Positions 1 through 6,395 of a stretch of 6,624 bases of DNA are shown one piece after another. Location of the stretch: assembly GCA_018715165.1 (NCBI GenBank), contig DVMC01000203.1:1-6624 (forward strand), written 5' to 3'. The first letter of the stretch is position 1, and each line of letters starts with the position of its first letter. The DNA is from Limiplasma pullistercoris. Lineage in GTDB: Bacteria > Bacillota > Clostridia > Christensenellales > Aristaeellaceae. The translations under genes and the position numbers were made by a program. A model generated the notes under the pieces. That model worked only from the letters and a program-made list of their open reading frames with translations. It was not told the DNA's origin and searched no databases.

Positions 1-534
1 GCCGCCATCATCGGGATACCTCCAGAAATGTACGCTTTCATGATAGCTGCCAAGGTCAATGCGGGACGCATCCCTTTCTTCTGCAAGCTCTGCATAAAGC
101 TTCTCCTGGACAAGCCTTCTTGCCTCATCAAGCGAAAGGTCTTCTGCCGCAGGCAGCGCAGCAACGGTTTGGCCGCTTAGTCCAATCTCTATTTCATAAT
201 GGGCGTATTCGTATTGTTGCTCCAGGGACCAGGTTGTTTGATCTCCCCATACCTGTTCAAACACATTCTGAAGTGCATGGTAGGCTGTTAACCATGCTTC
301 ATGCTTGTCAGGATCAACGATGTCAATGCCACTATCTTTCGCGATGCCCGCAAAGAGATCCTTGCTCTCGTCATTCCATTCATCCAAGAAACCGGTTGCT
401 TCTTGCTCCTGCTTTAGCCGCGCCTTGAACTGGGACAAATTTTCGCTTTGATTCGTTTGTGTCTGCGCAAAGGCGATAACCGGCAGCATGGCAGCCGTCA
501 GCAGCACACAGATGATCGCGCATAGCTTCTTCAT
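1..534 (-). CDS. Secreted protein of unknown function, 3' end cut by the window edge
   Basis: The minus-strand frame is open without a stop from the ATG at 534 to base 1, giving 178 codons. The start is supported by AAGGAG at 543-548 with 8 nt of spacing. The N-terminus MKKLCAIICVLL...AFA-Q is a classical Sec signal peptide: a positive n-region, a hydrophobic core of about 15 residues, and a likely signal peptidase I site after AFA at residues 21-23. There is no lipobox cysteine. The mature part is polar, acidic and rich in Glu, Gln and Asp (for example KARLKQEQEATGF near residue 40). It has a long helix-like stretch, LSLDEARRLVQEKL, near residues 134-147, which loosely resembles the helix of PepSY-like or other short secreted repeat modules, but I cannot assign a family. 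Base composition and codon choice are visibly AT-richer than the genes to the right. This may mark recent transfer or a fast-evolving accessory gene. Being a gene is fairly sure; the function is unknown. Confidence 0.78.
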   Translation of the reverse strand, partial: MKKLCAIICVLLTAAMLPVIAFAQTQTNQSENLSQFKARLKQEQEATGFLDEWNDESKDLFAGIAKDSGIDIVDPDKHEAWLTAYHALQNVFEQVWGDQTTWSLEQQYEYAHYEIEIGLSGQTVAALPAAEDLSLDEARRLVQEKLYAELAEERDASRIDLGSYHESVHFWRYPDDGG

Positions 535-862
535 GGGAGTTTCTCCTTTTCGTTTTGAGCGCAAGGCGGAATAGTAACGTATGGAATTTTAAAAATGCAT
601 TGTCCTGACATCTACTAAACGAAAGAGGCAATCACTTGATTCCCATTTTTTGTTTTACCGGCTGTTGCCTTCGCAAAATGCATCAATCCTCGCGCACCGG
701 CTGCTCCGGCCGCAAACGTGTCCGGATTCGGATTTCACTTAGATGGTCGCGGATCTTGGGCAGTCCGAAGCCTGCCGTTGATTGGCCGGACATTTGCGTA
801 TGCTAACGCGGCGTTAAGATTTTTCCTTTTTCATCCTTCGCATGGGCTTTCCGGCCCGGCTG
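535..862. other. Intergenic spacer without a convincing gene
   Basis: This is the upstream region of the secreted-protein gene on the minus strand and of the DUF368 gene on the plus strand. Apart from the Shine-Dalgarno at 543-548 I see no long open frame with a ribosome site, no tRNA and no strong hairpin plus T-tract. A promoter for the minus-strand gene must lie here. The best -10-like hexamer read on the minus strand is TACTAT near 570-576, but it lacks a matching -35, so I do not call it. A 36-codon minus-strand frame at 683-793 is listed separately. Confidence 0.6.
683..793 (-). pseudogene. Possible gene-end remnant, 36 codons
   Basis: A short minus-strand frame runs from ATG at 793 to TGA at 683. 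It encodes a peptide beginning MSGQSTAGFGLPKIRDHL and ending RPEQPVRED. The composition is protein-like (mixed hydrophobic and charged, helix-compatible), but there is no ribosome-binding site before the ATG and an in-frame stop lies just upstream. It may be the decayed C-terminus of a lost gene, or it may be chance. The GFGL pattern faintly recalls the G-box of HATPase-type proteins, which is too weak to name. Confidence 0.2.
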
Positions 863-871
863 TGGTATACT
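863..871 (+). promoter_or_regulatory. Extended -10 promoter of the DUF368 gene
   Basis: TGG followed by TATACT (866-871) matches the extended -10 pattern TGnTATAAT with one mismatch in the hexamer. No recognisable -35 lies 16-18 bp upstream, which is tolerated when the TGn element is present. Transcription would begin near 878, leaving a leader of about 30 nt before the ribosome site at 891-896. Confidence 0.6.
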
Positions 872-906
872 GACTTTGTTTATGCATACGAAAGGATGTG
901 CTTGCA

Positions 907-1758
907 TTGCAGGATACCCCCCGTCAAAGCCCCCTGCTGGGCATTCTCAAGGGCGCGGTCATCGCCATCGGCGCGCTGCTGCCAGGCATCAGCGGCGGCG
1001 CGCTGTGCGTCATCATGGGCATCTACAAACCCATGATGGCTCTTCTGGCCGACCCCATCCACCAGTTCAAAAAGCAGATCGGTTTCTTCTGGCCCATCGC
1101 GGTTGGCATGCTGGTAGGTACGCTGGGCATTTCCCGGCTTCTGGGCGACTTTTTGGAGCGTTCCGAAACGGCGGCCATCTTCCTCTTTATCGGCCTGATC
1201 GTGGGCACGCTGCCCAGCCTTTTGCGCGAGGCGCGGCAGCAGGGCGTGGCCCGCGGCTCGACGGCCGCGCTGGTCATCGCGCTGCTGGTCATGCTCTCCT
1301 GGATGATTCCCATGTCCCTGGGCGGCCAGGCCAACGTGGTCCCCAGCCTGGGCTGGTGGTGCCTGTGCGGGGTACTGTGGGGCCTGGGCATCATCGTGCC
1401 GGGCATGAGTCCCAGCAACATCTTCTTTTTCCTGGGGCTGGCCACGCCCATGTACGCCTCCATCGGCGCATTGGACCTGGGCGTGATTCTGCCCATGGGC
1501 GTATGCCTGCTGCTCACGGTGGTACTGCTCTCGCGCGGCGTGGGCTACTGCCTCAAGCGCTGGTACTCCCTGTTCATGCACGCGGTGGTGGGCGTGGTGC
1601 TGGCCTCCACGGTGGTGATCCTGCCCCCGGTCAAGCTGCTGATCTCGCCCGGCTACACCTTCGCCATGGGCGCGGGCGACTGGCTGGTGTACGCGGCCTG
1701 CTTCGCGGCGGGCGCGGCGCTGGCCTGGGCGCTTGGGAAGGTGCAGGGGAAGGAATAA
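907..1758 (+). CDS. popT: DUF368 family protein, PopT-type undecaprenyl-phosphate translocase
   Basis: This is a polytopic membrane protein of 283 residues when started at TTG 907. The family hallmark is an internal duplication. The first half carries LLPGISGGALCVIMGIY (PGISGG at residues 26-31). The second half carries IVPGMSPSN followed by FFFLG (PGMSPSN at about 165-171). Each motif sits at the start of a hydrophobic half made of several membrane segments, roughly 58-77, 90-106, 117-135, 148-165, 190-210, 225-243 and 256-277. Established knowledge: DUF368 proteins (PopT) were identified, together with DedA-family UptA proteins, as transporters that return undecaprenyl phosphate across the membrane for reuse in peptidoglycan and surface-polymer synthesis. 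That role here is inferred from family membership. Start choice: AAAGGA at 891-896 is 10 nt from TTG 907 but only 1 nt from the in-frame GTG at 898, so 907 is preferred; GTG 898 would add three residues. It appears to be a single-gene transcript. Confidence 0.92.
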   Translation: MQDTPRQSPLLGILKGAVIAIGALLPGISGGALCVIMGIYKPMMALLADPIHQFKKQIGFFWPIAVGMLVGTLGISRLLGDFLERSETAAIFLFIGLIVGTLPSLLREARQQGVARGSTAALVIALLVMLSWMIPMSLGGQANVVPSLGWWCLCGVLWGLGIIVPGMSPSNIFFFLGLATPMYASIGALDLGVILPMGVCLLLTVVLLSRGVGYCLKRWYSLFMHAVVGVVLASTVVILPPVKLLISPGYTFAMGAGDWLVYAACFAAGAALAWALGKVQGKE

Positions 1759-1764
1759 GCCGGA

Positions 1765-1815
1765 CTTTTCGACAAGCTAAAGCCCCTGACCTCTAACTGT
1801 CGAGAAGCCCTTTTT
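1765..1815 (+). terminator. Candidate terminator of the DUF368 gene
   Basis: CTTTTCGACA (1765-1774) can pair with TGTCGAGAAG (1798-1807) to make a 10-bp stem with one G-U pair. It is followed by CCC and five T residues (1811-1815). It begins 7 nt after the DUF368 stop codon. The 23-nt loop is large for a classical Rho-independent terminator, so efficiency is uncertain. Confidence 0.5.
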
Positions 1816-1967
1816 CGGGAGGTTTGGAGGGCCCGGAGGTCCTCCAAAGTGAATTCGTATCGCCCGGCTTTGCCGGGCGGGCGGGGAGTTTGCGCCCCTG
1901 GGCGCAAACATTTCTTAAGCTTCTGGCGGAAAAGGCCGCCGCAGGCGGACTTTTTCGACAAGCTAAA

Positions 1968-1992
1968 GCCCCGGAGCGGCATGCTCCGGGGC
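1968..1992 (-). terminator. Terminator hairpin of the phosphoglucomutase gene
   Basis: A perfect 10-bp GC-rich stem GCCCCGGAGC/GCTCCGGGGC encloses a 5-nt loop and lies 24 nt beyond the mutase stop. In the minus direction it is followed by TTTAGCTTG, a weak T-tract. The tail is part of the repeated 27-nt module also found at 1761-1786. Confidence 0.6.
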
Positions 1993-2016
1993 CTTGCCGT
2001 TTGGGTTGGACTGCGC

Positions 2017-3735
2017 TTATTTCAGCAGCTTCTGCGCCTCGGCGGTCAGGTGCTCCAAGAGCGCCTGCGCCTTGGCCTGGTCGCGGTCGTTGACGTTGAC
2101 GTAGAGCTTGATCTTGGGCTCGGTGCCGCTGGGGCGCACGCACACGAAGTGCCCGCCCTCCATGGCGAAGTAGAGCACGTCGCTCTCCGGGTAATCCAGC
2201 TTCGTCACCTTGCCGGTGGCCACGTCGGTTTCCGTGCCGGCCATGATGTCCAGCACGCGGGCGACCTTCACGCCGCCGATCTCCGCGGGCGGGTTCTTGC
2301 GGATGCGGGCCATGATGTCCGCCATCACCTTGAGGCCGTCGATGCCCGGCAGGGTGGTGGACTCCACATGCTCCAGATAGTAGCCGTAGCGCTCGAAGAT
2401 TTCGGCCATCACGTCGCAGAGGGTCTTGCCCTGGGTGCTGTAGTAGCAGGCGGCCTCGGCGATGAGCAGCGAGGCGTTGACGCCGTCCTTGTCGCGCACG
2501 AAGGTGCTGGAGAGGAAGCCGTAGCTTTCCTCAAAGCCAAAGAGGAAGGTATGGCTGCCGGTGTCCTGGAACTGCTGAATCTTCTCGCCGATGAACTTGA
2601 AGCCCGTCAGCGTGTCGAACAGCGCCACGCCGAAGTCCTTGCAGATGGCGCGCGCCAGCTCGGTGGAGACGATGCTCTTGACCGCCGCGCCGTTCTTTGG
2701 CAGCTTGCCCTGCGCCTTCTTGCAGCTGAGGATGTAGTAGAGCATCAGGCAGCCGATCTGGTTGCCGGTCAGCAGGCGGAAGCTGCCGTCCTTCTCGCGC
2801 ACGGCCACGCCCAGGCGGTCGCAGTCCGGGTCGGTGCCGAAGATGGCGTCCGCGCCCACCTCGTTGGCCAGCTTGATGGCCAGCGTGAAGGCGGCGGGGT
2901 CCTCGGGGTTGGGCACCCGGACGGTGGAGAAGTTGGGGTCGGGAGCCTCCTGCTCCTTGACCACGCTCACGTTGGTGATGCCAATCTCGCGCAGGATGCG
3001 GCGCACGGGCACGTTGCCGCTGCCGTGGATGGGGGTGTAGACGATCTTGAGGTTCTTGCCCGCCTCGGCCACGATCTCGGGGTTGATGGAGAGGGTCTTG
3101 ACATTGGCGATGTAGTCGTCGTCCACCTCTTTGTCGCCGATGATGTTCAAAAGTCCGGCGGCCTTGGCGGCCTCCTCATCCATGCGTTTGGGGGCGGTGA
3201 AGCTGAGCGCGTTGATCTTCTCGGTCACGGCGGATGCAGCCTCCGGGCCCAGCTGCGCTCCGTCCTCGCCGTAGACCTTGTAGCCGTTGTACTGGGGCGG
3301 GTTGTGGCTGGCGGTGATGACTACGCCGGCCGCGGCGCTTAGGTGCCTCACGCCGAAGGAGAGCAGCGCCACGGGCCGCAGCGCGTCGAACAGGTAGGTT
3401 TTCACGCCGTTGGCGCACAGCACCAGCGCGGTTTCCTTGGCAAACTCGGCGCTCATGCGGCGGCTGTCATAGGCGATGACCACGCCGCGCTGCTTCTCAG
3501 CGCCGCTTAAATAGTCCGCCAGCCCCTGCGTGGCGCGGCGCACGGTATATACGTTCATGCGGTTCATGCCCGCGCCCAGCACGCCGCGCATGCCCGCGGT
3601 GCCGAAGCTCAGGTTTTTGTAGAAGCGGTCTTCGATTTCCTTTTCATCCCCCGCGATGGCCTTCAGGTCGGCTACGGTCGCCTCGTCCTCGGCAAAGTCG
3701 CGGAGCCACGCCTCGTAATTGTCACGATAGCCCAT
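2017..3735 (-). CDS. pgcA: Alpha-phosphoglucomutase / phospho-sugar mutase
   Basis: This cytoplasmic enzyme of the alpha-D-phosphohexomutase family interconverts glucose-6-phosphate and glucose-1-phosphate, and sometimes the mannose phosphates. Glucose-1-phosphate feeds UDP-glucose for glycolipids, teichoic acid glucosylation, capsule and glycogen. The 572-residue length fits the Firmicute PgcA type. All four family signatures are present in order: the active-site phosphoserine loop TASHNP (Ser143), the Mg-binding loop TDPDCDR (Asp302, Asp304, Asp306), the sugar-recognition loop GFEES (400-404), and the phosphate-binding loop RPSGTEP (534-540). The N-terminal FGTAGMRG (44-51) is also typical. 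The frame stays open upstream to 3915, but ATG 3735 is chosen because AAGGAGAGG precedes it by 9 nt and family homology starts there; the promoter lies inside the upstream extension. No broken motif is seen. Substrate preference (glucose versus mannose) cannot be read from sequence. It is a single-gene unit, divergent from the ABC gene. Confidence 0.96.
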   Translation of the reverse strand: MGYRDNYEAWLRDFAEDEATVADLKAIAGDEKEIEDRFYKNLSFGTAGMRGVLGAGMNRMNVYTVRRATQGLADYLSGAEKQRGVVIAYDSRRMSAEFAKETALVLCANGVKTYLFDALRPVALLSFGVRHLSAAAGVVITASHNPPQYNGYKVYGEDGAQLGPEAASAVTEKINALSFTAPKRMDEEAAKAAGLLNIIGDKEVDDDYIANVKTLSINPEIVAEAGKNLKIVYTPIHGSGNVPVRRILREIGITNVSVVKEQEAPDPNFSTVRVPNPEDPAAFTLAIKLANEVGADAIFGTDPDCDRLGVAVREKDGSFRLLTGNQIGCLMLYYILSCKKAQGKLPKNGAAVKSIVSTELARAICKDFGVALFDTLTGFKFIGEKIQQFQDTGSHTFLFGFEESYGFLSSTFVRDKDGVNASLLIAEAACYYSTQGKTLCDVMAEIFERYGYYLEHVESTTLPGIDGLKVMADIMARIRKNPPAEIGGVKVARVLDIMAGTETDVATGKVTKLDYPESDVLYFAMEGGHFVCVRPSGTEPKIKLYVNVNDRDQAKAQALLEHLTAEAQKLLK

Positions 3736-3787
3736 GGAAAAGCACCTCTCCTTATGTTCTTTTTGCCGGTGGAATCTCGCATCTATC

Positions 3788-3816
3788 ATTATAATGGATT
3801 TTCCAGCCATTTGCAA
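3788..3816 (-). promoter_or_regulatory. Sigma-A-type promoter of the phosphoglucomutase gene
   Basis: Read on the minus strand, TTGCAA (3811-3816) is followed after exactly 17 bp by a perfect TATAAT (3788-3793). The inferred start of transcription is near 3781, giving a leader of about 45 nt that contains the Shine-Dalgarno at 3745-3753. Confidence 0.8.
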
Positions 3817-3889
3817 ATGATTTCTCCCGATTGCACGGCATAGGAAAAACGCCCCCGGGCATACTGGAGCGCAGAGGGAGGGAGCGCGC

Positions 3890-4561
3890 GTGATTCGCAT
3901 GCGGGGCGTTGTCAAAACCTATCCGGGCCGGGGCGGGCAGGCGCCGCAGTGCGTGCTGCGCGGGGTGGACCTGCGCATCCGGCCCGGCGAATACGTGGCG
4001 TTTGTGGGGGCCAGCGGTTCCGGCAAAAGCACGCTGATGCACATTCTGGGATGCCTGGACACGCCCACCGGCGGCAGCTACGTGCTCGACGGCGAGGACG
4101 TGAGCCGCATGGACGCCCGCGCGCTGTGCCGCGTGCGGCGGGAGAAGATCGGCTTTGTGTTCCAGGGCTACCAGCTTCTCAGCAAGCTGACGGCGGCGGA
4201 CAACGTGGCCTTTCCGCTGATGCTGCGCGGCATGCCGGAGGCCGAGCGCGCACGCCGGGCAGGCGAGGCGCTGGCGCGCGTGGGGCTGGCCGGGCGCGGG
4301 CAGAGCCGCCCCTGCGAGATGAGCGGCGGCCAGCAGCAGCGCGTGGCCGTGGCGCGCGCGCTGTGCTATTCGCCCCGGCTGCTCCTGTGCGACGAGCCCA
4401 CCGGCGCGCTGGACGTGGACAGCCGCAACGAGCTTCTGGACCTGTTTGACCAGCTGCACATGGGCGGGCACACGGTGGTGCTCATCACGCACGACCCGTT
4501 TGTGGCCGCGCGGGCGGACCGGCGCTACCGCGTGGAGGGCGGGCTGGTGCGCGAGGGCTGA
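3890..4561 (+). CDS. ABC transporter ATP-binding protein, MacB/LolD/FtsE-like
   Basis: This is a complete nucleotide-binding subunit of 223 residues that would power a membrane permease. Visible elements in order are the aromatic A-loop Tyr11, Walker A GASGSGKST (40-48), Q-loop Gln92 in FVFQGYQLL, ABC signature MSGGQQQR (144-151), Walker B LLLCDEPTGALD (164-175) with catalytic Glu169, and H-loop His201. The spacing and the phrases NVAFPLMLRG and DEPTGALD are typical of the COG1136 group (MacB, LolD, SalX/YvrO), which serves lipoprotein, peptide or antimicrobial transport. The start is GTG 3890, 8 nt after GGGAGG (3876-3881); the next in-frame ATG at 3899 would be too far from that site. No FtsX/MacB-type permease follows. 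The next gene is convergent and unrelated, so the membrane partner must lie elsewhere and the substrate cannot be inferred. The upstream 154-bp region shared with pgcA shows only a weak CATACT -10 for this gene. Confidence 0.93.
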   Translation: MIRMRGVVKTYPGRGGQAPQCVLRGVDLRIRPGEYVAFVGASGSGKSTLMHILGCLDTPTGGSYVLDGEDVSRMDARALCRVRREKIGFVFQGYQLLSKLTAADNVAFPLMLRGMPEAERARRAGEALARVGLAGRGQSRPCEMSGGQQQRVAVARALCYSPRLLLCDEPTGALDVDSRNELLDLFDQLHMGGHTVVLITHDPFVAARADRRYRVEGGLVREG

Positions 4562-4568
4562 TCCTCGC

Positions 4569-6206
4569 CTACCACAGCAGGCGATTCTCCCGATGATCCG
4601 ATTCCACCGAGGAAGCCAGGTTGTCCGCGTGGTCCGCGATGCGCTCCAGGTTATTTAGCATATCCAGATAGAGCATGCCGTTTCTCGGCGTGCACTTTTT
4701 GTTTTTCACGCGGTCCACATGGTGGTCGGCCAGCGATTCGCACAGCTTGTCCACCTGGCTCTCCAGCTCGATCACCTCGCCGATGATCTCCACGTCGGTA
4801 ATCTGCCGTTTCACGATGTGAATGCTCTTGTCCAGCATGCTGGTCACAATGCCGCTAAGCTCCTCGATCTCGCGCTCGGCCTTGCCCGAGAAGCGCAGCT
4901 TCTCCTTCTTGCGCGCCGAGCCGATCTCCACGATGTTCATGCTGTGGTCGCCGATGCGCTCCAGATCGTTGACCACATGAAACAGCGAGCCCACCAGCCG
5001 GATATCGTCCGCGCGCAGGTTCAGGCCCTTGAGCTCGATCAGGTTCTGGGTGATTTCGGCATTGAGGTAGTCGATCACCTGCTCGCGGTTGTCAAACTCG
5101 TCCACGGCCAGGTCCTTGGGCGCGAAGTAGTACTGCATGGCAAAGCGGTAGTTGACCGCCACAATATCCGCCATGCGCTGCACCTCGCGGAAGAGCTGCT
5201 GCACCGCCACCGGCGGCGTGGAGAACAGGCGCGCGTCGAAGTATTCCAGGCGCATGGGCTCCTGCTGCTTGTCCTCCCCGCGCACCACCAGGCACGCCAG
5301 TTTTTCCAAAAGGCCGCTGATCGGCAGCAAGAGCAGCGTGGTCACCACGTTGAAGATGATGTGCGCAAAGGCGATCTGCAGCCGCAGGTTCGCCCCCGCC
5401 AGCGTCTCGATCCACGAGGCCAGGGGCAGCACGAGCGCCAGCACGATGAATAGGGCCGCGCCGATCACGTTAAAGAGCAGATGCACCACCGCCGCGCGCT
5501 TGGCCGTGCGGTTGGCGCCCACGCTGGCCAGCAGCGCCGTCACGCAGGTGCCGATGTTCTGGCCGAACAGGATGAACAGCGACGCCTGCAGGCTGATCGC
5601 GCCCGTGGCCGCCAGCGCCTGCAAAATGCCCACGCTGGCCGAGCTGCTCTGCAAAAGCGCCGTCACGCCCGCGCCCACCAGCACGCCCACCAGCGGGTTT
5701 TTGGCCAGCTCCATCATGTCGCGGAAGCCCTGCCAGTCGCGCAGGGGCTCCATGGCGGCGGTCATGGCGTCCATGCCCACAAACAGAATGCCCAGGCCCA
5801 TCATGATCTGCCCCAGCAGCTTGAAGCTGGACCGGTTCCCCGCCAGCTGGCAGATCGCGCCCACGGCGGTGAACAAAATGCCGAAGTTGAGCTTGACCGA
5901 CAGCATCAGGGAGGTCACGGTGGTGCCGATGTTGGCGCCCATGATCACCCCGATGGCCTTGCTCAGGGACAAAAGCCCCGCGTTGACAAAGCCCACCACC
6001 ATCACCGTGGTGGCGCTGGAGGACTGGATGACCGCCGTGACCAGCAGGCCCACCAGCACGGCTGTGAACTTGTTGCGGGTAAGGGCCTCCAGCAGGCGCT
6101 TCATCTTGCTGCCGGCCGCCTGCTCCAGGCCGTCGCCCATCGTCTTGATACCGAACAAAAACAGTCCCAGACCGCCCAGCAATGAAAAAACCGTCGTCGC
6201 TTCCAT
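4569..6206 (-). CDS. Na/Pi cotransporter family protein with C-terminal PhoU domain
   Basis: This is a 545-residue fusion of a PF02690-type Na/phosphate symporter and a PhoU regulatory domain. The membrane part (about 1-310) shows the inverted-repeat signature twice: QSSSAT (61-66) with GANIGTT (90-96), and QSSSAS (186-191) with GQNIGTC (215-221). The QSSS motifs are the substrate/ion site in NptA-type carriers. After a linker, residues about 335-535 form two PhoU-like helical bundles with the metal-binding patterns DLERIGDH (414-421) and NLERIADH (519-526). Established for the family: it uses a sodium gradient to move inorganic phosphate, while some members such as E. coli YjbB work mainly in export. 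Direction here is unknown. ATG 6206 is chosen because AGGAGG (6216-6221) precedes it by 9 nt; an in-frame GTG at 6248 would place that ribosome site inside the gene. No pst or phoBR genes are nearby. Its stop is 7 nt from the convergent ABC gene stop. Confidence 0.95.
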   Translation of the reverse strand: MEATTVFSLLGGLGLFLFGIKTMGDGLEQAAGSKMKRLLEALTRNKFTAVLVGLLVTAVIQSSSATTVMVVGFVNAGLLSLSKAIGVIMGANIGTTVTSLMLSVKLNFGILFTAVGAICQLAGNRSSFKLLGQIMMGLGILFVGMDAMTAAMEPLRDWQGFRDMMELAKNPLVGVLVGAGVTALLQSSSASVGILQALAATGAISLQASLFILFGQNIGTCVTALLASVGANRTAKRAAVVHLLFNVIGAALFIVLALVLPLASWIETLAGANLRLQIAFAHIIFNVVTTLLLLPISGLLEKLACLVVRGEDKQQEPMRLEYFDARLFSTPPVAVQQLFREVQRMADIVAVNYRFAMQYYFAPKDLAVDEFDNREQVIDYLNAEITQNLIELKGLNLRADDIRLVGSLFHVVNDLERIGDHSMNIVEIGSARKKEKLRFSGKAEREIEELSGIVTSMLDKSIHIVKRQITDVEIIGEVIELESQVDKLCESLADHHVDRVKNKKCTPRNGMLYLDMLNNLERIADHADNLASSVESDHRENRLLW

Positions 6207-6221
6207 GCGCAACTTCCTCCT

Positions 6222-6248
6222 GTGCATGCGCGCGCATCCCGGATGCAC
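6222..6248 (-). promoter_or_regulatory. Leader hairpin abutting the transporter ribosome site
   Basis: GTGCAT and ATGCAC (6243-6248 and 6222-6227) can pair in the transcript, and an alternative GCATC-CCG-GATGC stem lies inside the same stretch (6234-6246). The structure ends at the AGGAGG Shine-Dalgarno. It could modulate translation, but no known riboswitch or leader family is recognised. Confidence 0.3.
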
Positions 6249-6283
6249 GCATTCCGATACTCTCCCATTTTACTACGTTCTAC

Positions 6284-6313
6284 AGCATACCATACCGGCG
6301 GCCCGGCTGTAAA
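6284..6313 (-). promoter_or_regulatory. Promoter of the Na/Pi cotransporter gene
   Basis: On the minus strand, TTTACA (6308-6313, one mismatch to TTGACA) is followed after 18 bp by TATGCT (6284-6289). The bases TGG directly before the -10 make it an extended -10. The inferred leader is about 70 nt. No Pho-box-like direct repeats were recognised. Confidence 0.65.
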
Positions 6314-6341
6314 TAGAATCTGTCGAATGATACACTTTTTA

Positions 6342-6395
6342 AAGCGTAATTGGCATTTCTGACCCCCCATACACCCAAATGGCGCTTGTTTTTTT
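6342..6395 (+). terminator. Orphan terminator-like hairpin
   Basis: AAGCGTAATTGG (6342-6353) pairs with CCAAATGGCGCTT (6375-6387), giving about 11 bp with one mismatch and one bulge. One G and seven T residues (6389-6395) follow. This is a good plus-strand Rho-independent terminator, but no plus-strand gene ends just before it. It overlaps the -35 region of the next promoter and may insulate it from read-through. Confidence 0.4.

Larger units (their letters stand above)
1759..2016. repeat. Hairpin-rich convergent spacer with a direct-repeat pair
   Basis: No gene is supported here. Two near-identical copies of CGGACTTTT(T)CGACAAGC followed by TAAAGCCCC lie in the same orientation at 1761-1786 and 1946-1972, differing by one T. 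Between and around them are several perfect or near-perfect hairpins. These are TTTGGAGG/CCTCCAAA (1823-1830 with 1841-1848), CGCCCGGC-TTT-GCCGGGCG (1861-1879), GTTTGCGCC-CCTG-GGCGCAAAC (1888-1909) and GGCGG/CCGCC (1925-1929 with 1936-1940). The block separates two genes pointing at each other, so part of it must act as terminators. The density of palindromes and the repeated module resemble dispersed intergenic repeat elements (REP/BIME-like), which is an inference. Confidence 0.65.

Noticed and set aside
380..631. An 83-codon minus-strand frame
   Set aside because: It overlaps the secreted-protein start in another frame, and its ATG has no ribosome site.
876..1796. A 306-codon plus-strand frame overlapping the DUF368 gene
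   Set aside because: Its product is rich in Gly, Arg, His and Ala with no membrane segments, while the other frame encodes a clear DUF368 protein.
1849..3342. A 497-codon open frame on the plus strand
   Set aside because: It lies antisense to the phosphoglucomutase gene, is dominated by Val, Ala, Gly and His typical of a GC-rich shadow frame, has no ribosome site, and starts inside the hairpin spacer.
3736..3915. N-terminal extension of phosphoglucomutase by 60 codons
   Set aside because: The extension covers the TTGCAA-17-TATAAT promoter and the Shine-Dalgarno, and its residues do not look like part of the family.
4719..5453. A 244-codon plus-strand frame
   Set aside because: It is antisense to the PhoU part of the phosphate transporter, with shadow-like His, Leu, Val and Gln composition and no ribosome site.
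5152..6312. A 386-codon plus-strand frame antisense to the phosphate transporter
   Set aside because: It has low-complexity Ser, Thr, Ala and Pro content, no ribosome site, and overlaps a well-supported gene and its promoter.
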